From Microcoleus sp. FACHB-831 (GTDB lineage Bacteria > Cyanobacteriota > Cyanobacteriia > Cyanobacteriales > FACHB-T130): a stretch of DNA of 64,000 bases. Below the pieces are notes generated by a model. The model was not told the DNA's origin. It ran no database searches and worked only from the letters and a program-made list of their open reading frames with translations. The stretch is from positions 1 to 64,000 of the forward strand of contig NZ_JACJON010000068.1 in NCBI RefSeq assembly GCF_014695585.1, given 5' to 3'. The position numbers and the translations under genes are program-made. Shown in pieces: positions 44,229-54,587 of this stretch (positions are counted from its first letter, which is position 1; every line of letters begins with the position of its first letter).

Positions 44229-44266
44229 GTTTAATACACAATATTTCTAAATATTGTGTATTAAAC
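44229..44266. promoter_or_regulatory. perfect 38-bp palindrome abutting the SDR start
   Basis: GTTTAATACACAATATTT (44229-44246) is exactly complementary to 44249-44266, with a two-base CT spacer. It lies 4-41 bases upstream of the SDR ATG, where the ribosome site should be. In RNA it would form an 18-bp stem; in DNA it could be a TetR-type operator. Confidence 0.85.
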
Positions 44267-44444
44267 TCCCCCGTTAAGCGTATAACGAGGGTTAGATTTA
44301 ATAGGGTGCGATCGCACGTATGGGAAATGGGGATGCGATCGCACGCATGGAGAAGATAAACGCGATCGCTTTCTGGGAAAGATAGATGCGAGCGCTCCAC
44401 AGGCAAAATGAGGGCAATCCCAAATCAAAGTGAGGAATATATTA

Positions 44445-44882
44445 TTAGTAGTCCAAAGAATAGTTCATTTCAAATTTGAGAGTGAACTTTTCTCCCTGCC
44501 GTCTCCCAATACCGTACTTAAATTTACATACATTTTCTCCAAAATCTATCCAATTGTTTCCTCGAGTGGAAAGTTGATGAAAATGAAGATCTGACCAATC
44601 GTTTCTCCCGCAATATTGCACCAGGTAAAAAAACATTATTGAGTCGGTTGATCGAAAATTGTTCAAAGGGTCTATATAAAACCCGCCTATTTGTCTGGCA
44701 TTTCCTTTGTCTCTTTCAGCATATTGTCCAAAACCACATTCATCGTTACCTTCATTAAAGGCGCAGTATCCTATCTTTTGATTCCCGGATAACGCCCAAG
44801 GATCTCTAGCTAGAGATACAGGTGCAGTTACTAAAAAACCTAAAACCAGACAAGTTAAAACTAACAAAGACTTTCTACGCAT
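44445..44882 (-). CDS. secreted protein of unknown function
   Basis: A 145-residue protein with a clear signal peptide (KSLLVLTCLVLGFLVTAPVS, cleaved before RDPWAL). The mature part has four cysteines (GYCAFNEGNDECGFG, VQYCGRND, ENVCKFKYG), probably two disulfides, and an aromatic-rich beta-like composition. No family is recognised. It is likely periplasmic or extracellular. Its neighbours (SDR, VMAP/NB-ARC) offer no functional hint. Confidence 0.7.
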   Translation of the reverse strand: MRRKSLLVLTCLVLGFLVTAPVSLARDPWALSGNQKIGYCAFNEGNDECGFGQYAERDKGNARQIGGFYIDPLNNFRSTDSIMFFYLVQYCGRNDWSDLHFHQLSTRGNNWIDFGENVCKFKYGIGRRQGEKFTLKFEMNYSLDY

Positions 44883-45214
44883 TGTTTTGTCGAATCTAAC
44901 TAGGATGTATGGGTAATTAATAGCGTGTCATATTTGGTACAACCTGTTCACAGACAAACAAGGGGGCGGTTCAGTTGTAGTTTTGCTCCCGAGTTAATAC
45001 CATCAACTAACAAAAAGGCTGATAGCTTTTTTGTTTTGCAACTTAGGCTCTTGCCATAACAAGTTGGTTTTTATACTAAAACACTATATAGTCACCATTA
45101 TCGCGTAATAATTTAATTGCATATATCATAAAAAGCCTGATTCTGTCATGTAAAATGTAATACACTGTCCTAAAAAATCAGATAAAATAGGCAAAAACAA
45201 GACAACCAGGACTT
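44883..45214. other. divergent promoter region
   Basis: About 330 AT-rich bases between the leftward secreted protein and the rightward NB-ARC gene. TAAAAAGCCTG and nearby short A/T runs are seen, but no repeat or RNA. AGGAC lies before the ATG at 45215. Confidence 0.35.
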
Positions 45215-46585
45215 ATGGAGCTTCAGGAAATCTTAAGATTTGCCGACGAGCTAGTGTTTGCCAAGACAGGAAACCACTTAGACGACCTGCAACAGGCTAT
45301 CTTAAGGGAAACATTCCAAGGTCAGAAATATGCAAAAATCGCACAAGACCGTAGTTGCAGTGAAGGTTACGTTAGGAGTAGTGCTTCTGACCTATGGAAA
45401 ATACTTTCAGAGGTATTAGGTGAAGATATCAGTAAAACCAATGTTAAATCAATATTGGAGAGGGCAAAATTTTACAATTCTGCATCAGCTATCGGGAGAG
45501 ATCATGTAACAGTTAATAATGTCAACATTTGTCCAGAAAATTCGCAATCTTCAAAAGTCACGCAACAACCCCAGCAAAACCCAACTCAACTGCATCTAGA
45601 CTTAGGCGACGCACCGGAAATATTCAACTTCTACGGACGCACCGAGGAACTCTCCACCCTGGAAGGCTGGATAATACGCGATCGCTGTCGCCTTGTCGGA
45701 CTTCTGGGAATCAGTGGAATTGGCAAAACTACCCTTGCAATGCGGCTGATAGAACAAACCAAAATCCACTTCGATTACGTCATCTATCGCAGTCTCTGCT
45801 TTTCTCCAACCCTAGATGCAACCCTCACCAACCTGCTGCAAATATTCTCGGATAAAGCCGAAATTACCCATAACATCGAAACGCAACTTTCCCAACTCCT
45901 CAAATACCTACGCAAGTATCGATGTCTGATTGTCCTGGATGACGTACAAATGCTTTTTAGCAGCGGACAACTTGCAGGTCAATATAAATCTGGCTATGAA
46001 AATTATCAACTATTTTTCAAACGAATCGCAGAAGTTTCTCACAACAGTTGTTTGATGTTGAATAGTTGGGAGAAACCTAGAGAAGTTTGCAAATTAGAAA
46101 GAGAACATACCCCAGTGCGATCGCTAGTTTTAGGAAGTTTAGGTGTTGCAGCTAAAGATATTTTGAGATATCAAAAGTTATCAGATGAAGAAAGCTGGGA
46201 AACTCTAATTAATACCTATCAAGGAAATCCTCTCTGGTTAGAACTTACTGCAACTTTGATTCAAGAGTTATTTGGAAGTAGAGTTTCTGAGTTTTTGCAA
46301 TATGACGCGCCAATCTTAGAGGAATCTTTGCAAGCACAACTAGACCAACACTTTCAGCGTCTAACGCAGCAAGAACAGGCGGTAATGATTCAGCTTGTAG
46401 ATGAAAATGAACTTTCTTTGCCGCAAATTTTTAACAAAATAGAATTAGCTCCTTCCGAGTTATTAAATATCATGCGATCGCTCGTAATGCGATTATTAGT
46501 GGATGCAAAAGAGGAAGGCAATGCAACCTTTTTTACTCTCAATCCTGTGTTAAAACAGTATGTTAAAAATCGATATTCTCAGTAA
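45215..46585 (+). CDS. VMAP-type HTH plus NB-ARC NTPase, no C-terminal sensor
   Basis: A 456-residue STAND protein. Residues 1-85 form an N-terminal helix-turn-helix of the kind found in cyanobacterial VMAP (vWA-MoxR associated) and NB-ARC proteins: LQQAILRETFQGQKYAKIAQ, DLWKILSEVLGEDISKTN. A linker reads APEIFNFYGRTEELSTLEGW. Walker A GISGIGKTT starts at 165, Walker B is CLIVLDDVQ, and the helical NB-ARC part ends VLKQYVKNRYSQ. Relatives usually continue into WD40 or TPR repeats; here the protein stops after the winged helix. It could be a truncated or adaptor version. Two Uma2 genes follow on the other strand. Confidence 0.83.
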   Translation: MELQEILRFADELVFAKTGNHLDDLQQAILRETFQGQKYAKIAQDRSCSEGYVRSSASDLWKILSEVLGEDISKTNVKSILERAKFYNSASAIGRDHVTVNNVNICPENSQSSKVTQQPQQNPTQLHLDLGDAPEIFNFYGRTEELSTLEGWIIRDRCRLVGLLGISGIGKTTLAMRLIEQTKIHFDYVIYRSLCFSPTLDATLTNLLQIFSDKAEITHNIETQLSQLLKYLRKYRCLIVLDDVQMLFSSGQLAGQYKSGYENYQLFFKRIAEVSHNSCLMLNSWEKPREVCKLEREHTPVRSLVLGSLGVAAKDILRYQKLSDEESWETLINTYQGNPLWLELTATLIQELFGSRVSEFLQYDAPILEESLQAQLDQHFQRLTQQEQAVMIQLVDENELSLPQIFNKIELAPSELLNIMRSLVMRLLVDAKEEGNATFFTLNPVLKQYVKNRYSQ

Positions 46586-46594
46586 TTTATTGCG

Positions 46595-47170
46595 TTACCA
46601 GATTGATTCAAAATTTAGGACAAATCCAGGTAAAACATCTTCTCCTGATAGGGTAGCAGGAGATTCAATCAATTCTACTTCTTGATTGGGACGATAAATT
46701 TCTACTTTTCTGGATTTGCGGTTAATTAACCAACCCAAACGAGTGCCATTGTCTCTGTATTCAATCATTTTCTCCTGAATTACTTTCAAGCGATCGCTCG
46801 GAGAACGCAACTCAACCACAAAATCAGGACAAAGGGGAATAAATTTCTCTTTTTGTTCGCTTGTTAAAGCATCCCAGCGTTCCTGTTTAACCCACGCAGC
46901 ATCAGGAGAACGATCTGCACCATTTGGCAGTTTAAAACCACCGGATGACTCGAAAACTACACCTAGTTTATTTTGGTCATTCCAGATCCAAACTTGAGCA
47001 TTTAGTCCAGCATTGCGGTTACTTGTCTCTCCCCCTGTGGGTGGCATGATAATTAATTCTCCTTTCGCGGTGCGTTCAAATCTCAGATCGCGGTTGATCT
47101 GACATAGGTGATAAAATTGCTCATCTGTCAGTTCAATAACGGGGTTGAGGTTGAGGGTTAGGGTATTCAT
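46595..47170 (-). CDS. Uma2 family protein
   Basis: A 191-residue Uma2/DUF820 protein of the LTDEQFYHLCQINRDLRFER type. Core motifs are IIMPPTGGETSNRNAGLNAQ, the acidic RSPDAAWVKQERW, and CPDFVVELRSPSDRLKVIQE followed by the lysine-bearing MIEYRDNGTRLGWLI. It starts 39 bases after the next Uma2 gene on the same strand, so the two are probably one transcript. Convergent with the NB-ARC gene, with only nine bases between stops. Confidence 0.9.
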   Translation of the reverse strand: MNTLTLNLNPVIELTDEQFYHLCQINRDLRFERTAKGELIIMPPTGGETSNRNAGLNAQVWIWNDQNKLGVVFESSGGFKLPNGADRSPDAAWVKQERWDALTSEQKEKFIPLCPDFVVELRSPSDRLKVIQEKMIEYRDNGTRLGWLINRKSRKVEIYRPNQEVELIESPATLSGEDVLPGFVLNFESIW

Positions 47171-47208
47171 CTGGGTATTTTAAATTAGGATTATATTGTC
47201 TATTTTTG

Positions 47209-47889
47209 CTACACATTCTCTAGCTGCGATCTCTTACGAGAAGCCGCTTCGCGTCTACGCACCCATTCCCTAAACTCGCGCATTCTAGCATTCTCACCTT
47301 TCTGCGCGTCTAGCTGCATAAATCTTGCGAGTTCTTTTACTGGAAACAAGCCAAATGCTAGACTGGTTTCAGACTCCACATAACCTGCATCTGTTAGAAT
47401 ATTAATAGTAAGTTTTCCCTTCTGCCACCGCCAAACTTCCGGCACTTGAAGTTCTATATAAACCTTCATTTTATCGATTGATGAATGGCTTTGATCGATT
47501 TCAATCGCCAAGTCAGGGGGTGGATCGAGTGTAAGGTCAAATTTTAATTTACCGCGAACGGCGGCTTCATTTTGAATGTAGAAACATTCATCTGCTTCTT
47601 TGCCAACAGCCTTGGGTTTTGAACGCCAAGTTGTAGATTTCAAACCCCGAATTTCCAGATCGAGTTCCTCAGATAGTGCCACCACTAGCCGTCCCAGAGT
47701 CCAGGCATACGTTTCATGTTCTGGTAAGGGTGTCATCAGTTCTAGGGTTCCCTTGTAGTAAGTCATGCGTGGTGTTGGCTGTTCTGCAAACACTTGCAAA
47801 AGCTGTTCGTACATTTCCCAACTGATGCCATATAGAACAATATGGGAACTGCTAACTGGCGGTGTGGCGGCGCTTAGGGTCTGAGTCAT
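47209..47889 (-). CDS. Uma2 family protein, longer form
   Basis: A 226-residue Uma2 protein from ATG 47889 (MTQTLSAATPP); an upstream ATG at 47916 gives nine more residues. Motifs are ISWEMYEQLLQVFAEQPTPR, YYKGTLELMTPLPEHETYAW, ADECFYIQNE and LDPPPDLAIEIDQSHSSIDK, all typical of the subfamily. The tail is charged and arginine-rich (REFREWVRRREAASRKRS) and probably forms a helix. It precedes the other Uma2 gene by 38 bases and lies just downstream of the chlH gene end on the same strand. Confidence 0.9.
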   Translation of the reverse strand: MTQTLSAATPPVSSSHIVLYGISWEMYEQLLQVFAEQPTPRMTYYKGTLELMTPLPEHETYAWTLGRLVVALSEELDLEIRGLKSTTWRSKPKAVGKEADECFYIQNEAAVRGKLKFDLTLDPPPDLAIEIDQSHSSIDKMKVYIELQVPEVWRWQKGKLTINILTDAGYVESETSLAFGLFPVKELARFMQLDAQKGENARMREFREWVRRREAASRKRSQLENV

Positions 47890-47975
47890 AATGGAATCTA
47901 GGCATTCCTCTGCCAAGGATTTAAGCTAGTGCGATCGCGTGAATCAGGCGATCGCACCAAGCTATAGGCTACCGA

Positions 47976-50900
47976 CTATTCTATCCCTTCAATCCGGTCT
48001 TCAACTTCTTGATAGAGTTCGCGCAGCAATTCTAAATTGCTTTCGCTTGTCTCCCAATAACCGCGACCGTTCACTTCCAACAAGGTGGAAACAACCTTGC
48101 GGAAAGAATGAGGGTTTAGGTTCATCAATCGCTGACGCATCTCTTCATCTTGGATAAACGTGGTGTTAGTATCCTCGTAAATCCAGTTATCAACAGCACC
48201 AGCAGTCGCACTCCAACCCATCGTATTCACAAGGCGCTTGGAGAGTTCGCGCACTCCCTCGTAACCGTGCGAAAGCATACCCTCATACCACTTGGGATTA
48301 AGTAGTTTAGTACGCGCATCTAGACGCACGGTTTCTGATAGCGTGCGAACCTGTGCGTTAGCCGTTGTTGTATCAGCAATAAACGATGCTGGCGTTTTGC
48401 CATCGCCGCGCAGACTGGCTACAACCTTCGTCGGGTCAGAGTCGAAATAGTGGGAAACATCCGTCAAGCTAATTTCGGAAGAATCGAGATTTTGGAAAGT
48501 GACTTCGGCGGTTTTGAGTGCAGTTTCAAAAATCTTCCGCGACTGTTCCATCGTGCCTGGATTATCAGAAGTGAAAGCAAAGGATTTCCGCGCTAGGTAC
48601 ATATCCTGCAACTCGGATTCGCTTTCCCAAGTGCTGTTTTCTACTGCCAGGTTGATATTAGAAGAATAAGAACCAGAAGCGTTAGAGAAGACGCGAGTTG
48701 CAGCTTGCCGCAAGTTGATTCCCATTTCCTGCGCTTGTTCCAAAGCGTGCTTGCGGATAAAGTTCATCTCTAAAGGTTCGTCCGCTTCTGCTGCCATCTT
48801 CACCGCTTTGTCTAACAAGTTCATTTGGTTGATGAACAAGTCGCGGAACACGCCAGAACAGTTGATGACAACATCAACGCGAGGACGACCTAACTCTTCC
48901 AATGGAATTAATTCCAACTTATTAACTCGTCCCAAAGCATCAGGCACTGGTTTTACACCCACCATCCACATAATTTGGGCGAGGGATTCGCCGTATGTTT
49001 TGATGTTGTCGGTTCCCCACAGTACGCAGGCGATAGTTTCAGGCCAATTTCCACTTTCTGCGCGTTGCCGTGCTAGCAGTCGGTCAACTACAATCTTGGC
49101 AGATTTAACGGCTGCTGCTGTGGGAATTGATTGCGGATCGAGGGCGTGAATGTTCTTACCAGTTGGCAGTACATCCGGGTTGCGGATGGGGTCGCCACCG
49201 GGGCCGGGGAGGACATATTCGCCTTCCAATCCCTTTAGTAATGCACCGAGTTCGTTGTCTGCACAAACTTGTTTGAGGCAGAATTCTAGATACTCAAAAA
49301 GTGGCTTGATTGCTTCTGGATCTACTTTTGAATAACCCGCTTGATGTAGTGCCTCAATCCAAGGTTCCTTCTTGCCCATGTTGAAGAAGTTGAGTTTGGA
49401 AACGAGGGATACGCGACCATCTGCATCTGTTTGTTCTTTAACTAATGCAGCTACAGCAGCGCGGGTTGCTAGGGTGATGTCTTGCAACAGTTGGACATCT
49501 TCTAAGATGCCTTTGTCGTTATTTTTGTAGATGTGGTCAATGTCGCGATTGATGCTGTTAGCGATAATCCGAGGAAGACTAAGAAGTTCTTCTTCGTTGC
49601 GGTCGAGACTGGCGATGTTGACCAGGGTGGCGATCGCTTCTTCTGCACTAGGCGGTTTGCCGATAACGTGCAACCCGCAAGGCAACAACCGCGATTCAAT
49701 TTCCATCAGCCTGCGATATACCGAACCGACGAGGGTATCCCGTTCCTCGGCTGACATATCTTTGGCATCAATTTCTGGGAGGGCGATGTCTTTATCCAAG
49801 TTCACCAATCGGCACTTGTCCATAATGGTGTTAACAATTTGGATGCCTCGTCCGGTATCTTTTAAAGTTTGATAGGAACCGATTAATTCGCTTAGTTCCT
49901 TCAAACCTTTGTACAACCCAGCATTCTCAGCAGGTGGTGTTAAGTAGCTGATAGTTTCAGCGTAACTCCGACGCTTGGCGATAGTCGCTTCGCTGGGGTT
50001 GTTCGCTGCATAGTAGTAGAGATTGGGTATCTTGCCAATCAACGAGTCTGGATAACAATCCCCAGACATTCCCATTTGTTTTCCTGGCATGAATTCCAAG
50101 GAACCGTGAGTGCCAAAGTGCAGCACTGCATCCGCTTTCCAAATATGTTCCAGATAGGTGTAGTAAGCAGCAAAACCATGATGGGGACTAGCAGAACGCG
50201 AGAACAGCAACCGCATCGGATCGCCTTCATAACCAAATGTTGGCTGGACACCTATGAAAACATTTCCAAATTGTTTGCCGTAAATTAATAGATTCTGTCC
50301 GTCGGTGTTTAAATGTCCCGGCGCTGCACCCCAATTTTCTTCTAATCGCTGATAGTAAGGTGTTAGTCGTTCGTATTGTTCTACTGACATCTTGTAGGCG
50401 ATATTCAGTTCCGGGCTGTTGTACTGTGCTTGGGCGTCGTGGATGACTTCTTGCATCAGTTCCATCGCTGAACCCGGCAATTCTGGAAGGTCGTAGCCGT
50501 TTTGTTTGAGGGCTTTCATTACCTCATATATGGAACCGAATACATCTAGATAAGCGGCGGTTCCTACATTGCCTTTATCGGGTGGGAAGCTGAAAACTGT
50601 TATGGCAACTTTTTTTTCTAATTTTGGCTGGCGGCGGAGATTTGCCCATTTGAGGGCGCGTTGTGCTATTGCTTCGATACGGTCTTGGAGTGCGATCGCT
50701 TTCCCCGTCGCTCCATCTCGTCCTGATAGTATAATCGGTTCTATTGCACCATCTAACTCAGGAATAGCTATCTGCAATGCTACTTGAATTGGGTGCAATC
50801 CCAAATCGCTATCCTGCCATTCTTCTGTTGTTTGAAACACCAGTGGCAGCGCTACCATGTAAGGACGATTCAACCGTTTTAAAGATTCAATCGCTTTGGG

Positions 50901-51947
50901 ATGATCTTGCCTTGCGGGGCCTCCAACTAAGGCAAATCCTGTTAGCGATACTACGGTATCAACTATCGCATGGTTTACCTTGACCGATGTATCGTAGAAA
51001 TAAGCATCAACTGGTTTAGAGAAATCTAATCCCCCAGCAAATACGGGAATTACCCTCGCGCCCATTGCTTCTAATTCCTGCACCATAGCGACATAATGGG
51101 CATCGTCGCCTGTTACTAAGTGGGTGCGTTGCAGCACTAAACCAATGCATGGTGCCAAGGGATCTTTAAGATCTGCTGAGATATCTCCCCGGCTGTTGTA
51201 CCAGTTCAAATATTCTTTGACATCCTCAAACATCTGCGGTGCTAATGGATGCCAAACCCCCATATCGGGATATGTTACTGGTTCTTGGAAGCTTAATTTC
51301 TGTCCTTTGAGGACGTATTTTTCTGCCAACATTAGCAGGAAGTTTGTCAAGTTTTCCGAGGAACCGCCTAGCCAATATTGGAAACTCAGCATGAAGTTTC
51401 TGGCATCCTGCGCTTTGTCCATTGGCAGATATTTCAGGACTTTAGGCAGGGTTTGCAGTAACTTTAGCATTCCATCTTGGAAGCCACTGCCTGATTTTTC
51501 TTTGCGCTTTCGCATGAATTGCGCGATCGCACTCTTCGACTGTCCTAGTTGCGCCATAGAGAAGCTGCCCATTTTATTTAGGCGCATCACTTGCGGCATT
51601 GATGGAAATACTACGGCCACATCTAAGTTGTCGCGGTGCGGTTCTACAGCGGCTACAACTTTATCGGCTAAGTCTTCAATAAATATTAGCGAAGCTATAA
51701 AGACATTAGCATTAGCCACATCCCTCTCGAAATCCTTATAGTTTTCAGAGTCGCGGAGTTCTTCAATTAAATAACCGCTAATTTCAATTGCGAGGTTGGG
51801 GTTGTTCTGATTAATCGAGTGGACTGCGGCTGAGAGGGCACTCTGATATTGCGACTCTAGCACGACATAGACCACCTTGAGTAATGTCCTCCCCTTTAAG
51901 TTTTCAGGGGCAATGTGGCGAATGGTGGGCTTGACGTGGGTGAACAT
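47976..51947 (-). CDS. chlH: magnesium chelatase subunit H
   Basis: The 1323-residue porphyrin-binding subunit of magnesium chelatase, which inserts Mg2+ into protoporphyrin IX, the first step unique to chlorophyll. Characteristic regions are [20 protein letters not shown] near 625, [20 protein letters not shown] and [19 protein letters not shown] near 1060. The start is ATG 51947 ([12 protein letters not shown]), with AAGGAG nine bases upstream; a longer frame to 52007 adds 20 unlike residues. Length is normal. ChlI and ChlD are not in the window, as is usual. Confidence 0.97.
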   Translation of the reverse strand: MFTHVKPTIRHIAPENLKGRTLLKVVYVVLESQYQSALSAAVHSINQNNPNLAIEISGYLIEELRDSENYKDFERDVANANVFIASLIFIEDLADKVVAAVEPHRDNLDVAVVFPSMPQVMRLNKMGSFSMAQLGQSKSAIAQFMRKRKEKSGSGFQDGMLKLLQTLPKVLKYLPMDKAQDARNFMLSFQYWLGGSSENLTNFLLMLAEKYVLKGQKLSFQEPVTYPDMGVWHPLAPQMFEDVKEYLNWYNSRGDISADLKDPLAPCIGLVLQRTHLVTGDDAHYVAMVQELEAMGARVIPVFAGGLDFSKPVDAYFYDTSVKVNHAIVDTVVSLTGFALVGGPARQDHPKAIESLKRLNRPYMVALPLVFQTTEEWQDSDLGLHPIQVALQIAIPELDGAIEPIILSGRDGATGKAIALQDRIEAIAQRALKWANLRRQPKLEKKVAITVFSFPPDKGNVGTAAYLDVFGSIYEVMKALKQNGYDLPELPGSAMELMQEVIHDAQAQYNSPELNIAYKMSVEQYERLTPYYQRLEENWGAAPGHLNTDGQNLLIYGKQFGNVFIGVQPTFGYEGDPMRLLFSRSASPHHGFAAYYTYLEHIWKADAVLHFGTHGSLEFMPGKQMGMSGDCYPDSLIGKIPNLYYYAANNPSEATIAKRRSYAETISYLTPPAENAGLYKGLKELSELIGSYQTLKDTGRGIQIVNTIMDKCRLVNLDKDIALPEIDAKDMSAEERDTLVGSVYRRLMEIESRLLPCGLHVIGKPPSAEEAIATLVNIASLDRNEEELLSLPRIIANSINRDIDHIYKNNDKGILEDVQLLQDITLATRAAVAALVKEQTDADGRVSLVSKLNFFNMGKKEPWIEALHQAGYSKVDPEAIKPLFEYLEFCLKQVCADNELGALLKGLEGEYVLPGPGGDPIRNPDVLPTGKNIHALDPQSIPTAAAVKSAKIVVDRLLARQRAESGNWPETIACVLWGTDNIKTYGESLAQIMWMVGVKPVPDALGRVNKLELIPLEELGRPRVDVVINCSGVFRDLFINQMNLLDKAVKMAAEADEPLEMNFIRKHALEQAQEMGINLRQAATRVFSNASGSYSSNINLAVENSTWESESELQDMYLARKSFAFTSDNPGTMEQSRKIFETALKTAEVTFQNLDSSEISLTDVSHYFDSDPTKVVASLRGDGKTPASFIADTTTANAQVRTLSETVRLDARTKLLNPKWYEGMLSHGYEGVRELSKRLVNTMGWSATAGAVDNWIYEDTNTTFIQDEEMRQRLMNLNPHSFRKVVSTLLEVNGRGYWETSESNLELLRELYQEVEDRIEGIE

Positions 51948-52496
51948 TCGTTTAAACTCCTTCGTGCGTGTTCTCTTCTCTAGGGGAAATCCAGAAGCTT
52001 TTAGCAATTAGCTTACTAGCACGTAGCTTATTGCAGATCGCTATAAGTGGCACAGATTCCTTGTACCAGAAAACGTCTACTGTCTCACGGAATTGGCCTA
52101 TATCTGACACAATTTTACAAAAATACGGCAACTTTTATTTACATTTATTTATAAATAAGCGAGTATTTGCTCACGCAATAGCGATCAAGGAGAATTATTC
52201 AAGTTTGATTATAGACTCTTTAAACGAAACGTAGTATAATACAGCTTCAATCGCTTCGATATGTGAATATTAGCTGAATTAGCAATCTCTATAGGCCAAA
52301 ATACAGCTATAATATTTCAAATTACTGCTTAACCATCAGCTATTACCTACCACGCACGGTTAAGCTGTTGTGCATTTAATATGCTTAAGAGGGTCGGGAA
52401 AAATCCCTAGCATTCCCCGATCGAAGGGGGGCTGAACAGACGAAAAGAAATTAGCCCTCGTCAGGAAAAACCAACCCCACAAGCTATAAAATCTGT
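51948..52496. other. chlH leader region and a possible structured segment
   Basis: About 550 bases. The part next to chlH is its promoter and leader. Farther right (52385-52480) is a GC-richer patch with GAGGGTCGGGAAAAATCCCTAG and TTAGCCCTCGTCAGG, with several short complementary words (AGAGGG/CCCTC, GGG/CCC). It may be a small RNA or terminator; no known RNA family was matched. Confidence 0.35.
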
Positions 52497-52817
52497 CTAA
52501 ATATCCTCAACTTCAAGTAGACCGACCGTAACAGCACAAAAAACAAAAGCAAAAACCAGTGGAAGGGGACACTTGAGGAAATAGCTAAAAAATGCGGCTG
52601 CGATCGCTATGCTAACTGCTGAGATAGACAAGACTTTTTCGCCATAGCTCAGACCTTTTTCTGTCTTAATAGTTCTCAGGACTTTACTAGGGATTGGTTC
52701 AGGCATTACAGCGCCGGGAGGGAAAGCCCAATAATTGTTACGACGCTCCATAAATAAATCAGTCCAGCCATTTTCTTGGCACCAGTCTTTTATCCATTCA
52801 TCACAGAAATGATTCAT
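52497..52817 (-). CDS. small membrane protein, unknown function
   Basis: A 106-residue protein. The N-terminal 60 residues are soluble and aromatic-rich (DEWIKDWCQENGWTDLFMER, NNYWAFPPGAVMPEPIPS). Two adjacent hydrophobic helices follow, VLSISAVSIAIAAAFFSYF and LPLVFAFVFCAVTVGLLEV. It resembles conserved small cyanobacterial proteins but I cannot name the family. It stands alone between chlH and the LpxB-like gene. Confidence 0.6.
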   Translation of the reverse strand: MNHFCDEWIKDWCQENGWTDLFMERRNNYWAFPPGAVMPEPIPSKVLRTIKTEKGLSYGEKVLSISAVSIAIAAAFFSYFLKCPLPLVFAFVFCAVTVGLLEVEDI

Positions 52818-53276
52818 ATCTAAGCTAACAATGACTTGACTTAAAGTTGTTTTTAAAGTTGGATTTTGCCTTCTTTAAGAGATTTAGCACTCGCAATCGA
52901 GTTTTTCTCTACTTAAAAAGGCTACCAAAACCTAGTTGCCTATAACCAAATTTGATAATAAAGTTAACGGAAGCTGATAAAGACAGTTAACAGCGCTTAC
53001 TCGGATTGCAGTCAAACTGCAAAGGTAAGGTGGAACGATCTACCTCTGGTTGTGCATTCACATAAGCTGCGATCGCTCTTTTGAAAGAGTAAGCTACAGT
53101 CTACACGCACCGTTTCCAAAACTAAACCCGGTTATACAAATAACTTTCAGCCTCATGTTATCCAAGCCAAGAGATGGGTATTGCTGTGTTGTCTTCTTTA
53201 ATATGCGAAACCTTGTACTAACTAAGGTAGTCAACCTAAACTGATAGGCTAAGAACAAGTTTATATAATCAAAAGT
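52818..53276. other. divergent intergenic region, nothing recognised
   Basis: About 460 bases between the small membrane protein and the LpxB-like gene. A plus-strand 64-codon frame at 53050-53244 has no family features and is not accepted. No repeat or RNA gene seen. Confidence 0.35.
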
Positions 53277-54587
53277 ATGAGCGTGACACCAGTTGATATT
53301 TTAATATTGTCTAATGGGCCTGGAGAGCTAGCGACTTGGGTGCGTCCGGTTGTGCGATCGCTTCGCCAACAGCTAGGAAATAATCGGGAAGATGTACGCA
53401 TTTCAGTTGCGCTGTCGCCATGTCCTAACGCCACTGGCAAAGAGATAGAAATTGCCAGGAGTTATCCAGAAATCGATAGATTTCAGGCGGCAAAAGATTT
53501 TTTTGGATTTTTGCTGTGGGGGAAGACAGCAGAGAATTGGGATTGGCGCGATCGCGGTGTTGTAGTGTTTTTAGGAGGCGATCAATTCTTTCCAGTTGTT
53601 ATTGGTAAGCGACTGGGTTATCGCACTGTTATTTATGCTGAATGGGATGCGCGTTGGCACGGGTGGATTGATAGATTTGGCACGATGAAACCGGAGATTG
53701 CCGCTAATGTTTCGCCGAAATATGCTCATAAATTTACCGTCGTCGGCGACTTAATGGCAGAAGCACAAGGAGACGGGGAAAGCGAACAACAATCGAAAAT
53801 CCCATTCCCAGGCTCTGCCTGGGAACGAGCAAAATCTAAAATAGAACTGTTTGGCTTGCTGCCCGGATCGAAACCTGCCAAACTAGCACAGGGATTACCT
53901 TTGTGTTTAGCGATCGCAGAACGCATTTACGCCGCACGTCCCCAAACTCGTTTTATAATTCCCGTCGCGCCGACTTTAGATTTAGAAACATTAGCGCGTT
54001 TTGCCGACGCTGAACAAAATCCAGTCCTTAAATTAGTACAAGGAACAACAGCAGAATTAGTTACCGGGGAAACACCTTATTTGAAAACACCTAGCGGTTT
54101 AGAGGTGGAATTATTTACTCGCTTCCCCGCCTACGAAAAGTTATCTCAATGTCGTCTTTGTGTAACTACAGTTGGTGCCAATACAGCCGAATTGGGCGCT
54201 TTAGCAGTACCGATGCTTGTCTTGATTCCCACTCAACAATTGGATGCGATGCGAAGCTGGGATGGTTTGCCTGGGTTGTTAGCTAACTTGCCTCTAGTTG
54301 GTACTAACTTTGCCAAGTTAATTAACTGGTTGGTGTTGCGCCAAGGAAAGTTATTCGCATGGCCTAATATCTGGGCGCAGGAGCAAATTGTACCGGAATT
54401 AGTAGGTGAATTGCAACCTGATGCTGTTGCGGAAATTGCTATCGACTTTTTGAAAAATCCTGAGAAGTTACAAGAGATGCGCGATCGCCTCCGCAGCGTG
54501 CGCGGTGAACCAGGTGCAGCACAAAAATTAGCTAAAATCGTCTGCGAAGAACTTTCTCAATCTTACCCCCGCATACTTGCCAAGTAG
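53277..54587 (+). CDS. LpxB-related glycosyltransferase (cyanobacterial type)
   Basis: A 436-residue GT19-like protein, normally annotated as lipid-A-disaccharide synthase in cyanobacteria. The N-terminus is DILILSNGPGELATWVRPVV; FGLLPGSKPAKLAQGLPLCL begins the C-terminal nucleotide-sugar domain, and LCVTTVGANTAELGALAVPM is the GANTAE motif of the donor site. Cyanobacterial LPS lacks canonical lipid A, so the true acceptor is uncertain. An in-frame palindromic repeat (53807-53827) adds IPFPGSAWERA between the two domains. The gene stands alone. Confidence 0.82.
   Translation: MSVTPVDILILSNGPGELATWVRPVVRSLRQQLGNNREDVRISVALSPCPNATGKEIEIARSYPEIDRFQAAKDFFGFLLWGKTAENWDWRDRGVVVFLGGDQFFPVVIGKRLGYRTVIYAEWDARWHGWIDRFGTMKPEIAANVSPKYAHKFTVVGDLMAEAQGDGESEQQSKIPFPGSAWERAKSKIELFGLLPGSKPAKLAQGLPLCLAIAERIYAARPQTRFIIPVAPTLDLETLARFADAEQNPVLKLVQGTTAELVTGETPYLKTPSGLEVELFTRFPAYEKLSQCRLCVTTVGANTAELGALAVPMLVLIPTQQLDAMRSWDGLPGLLANLPLVGTNFAKLINWLVLRQGKLFAWPNIWAQEQIVPELVGELQPDAVAEIAIDFLKNPEKLQEMRDRLRSVRGEPGAAQKLAKIVCEELSQSYPRILAK
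53807..53827 (+). repeat. palindromic repeat inside the LpxB-like gene, in frame
   Basis: TTCCCAGGC (53807-53815) pairs perfectly with GCCTGGGAA (53819-53827) around TCT. The palindrome with flank CATTCCCAGGCTCTGCCTGG is a common dispersed repeat in cyanobacteria. Here it encodes PFPGSAWERA in the hinge between the two domains. Confidence 0.75.
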
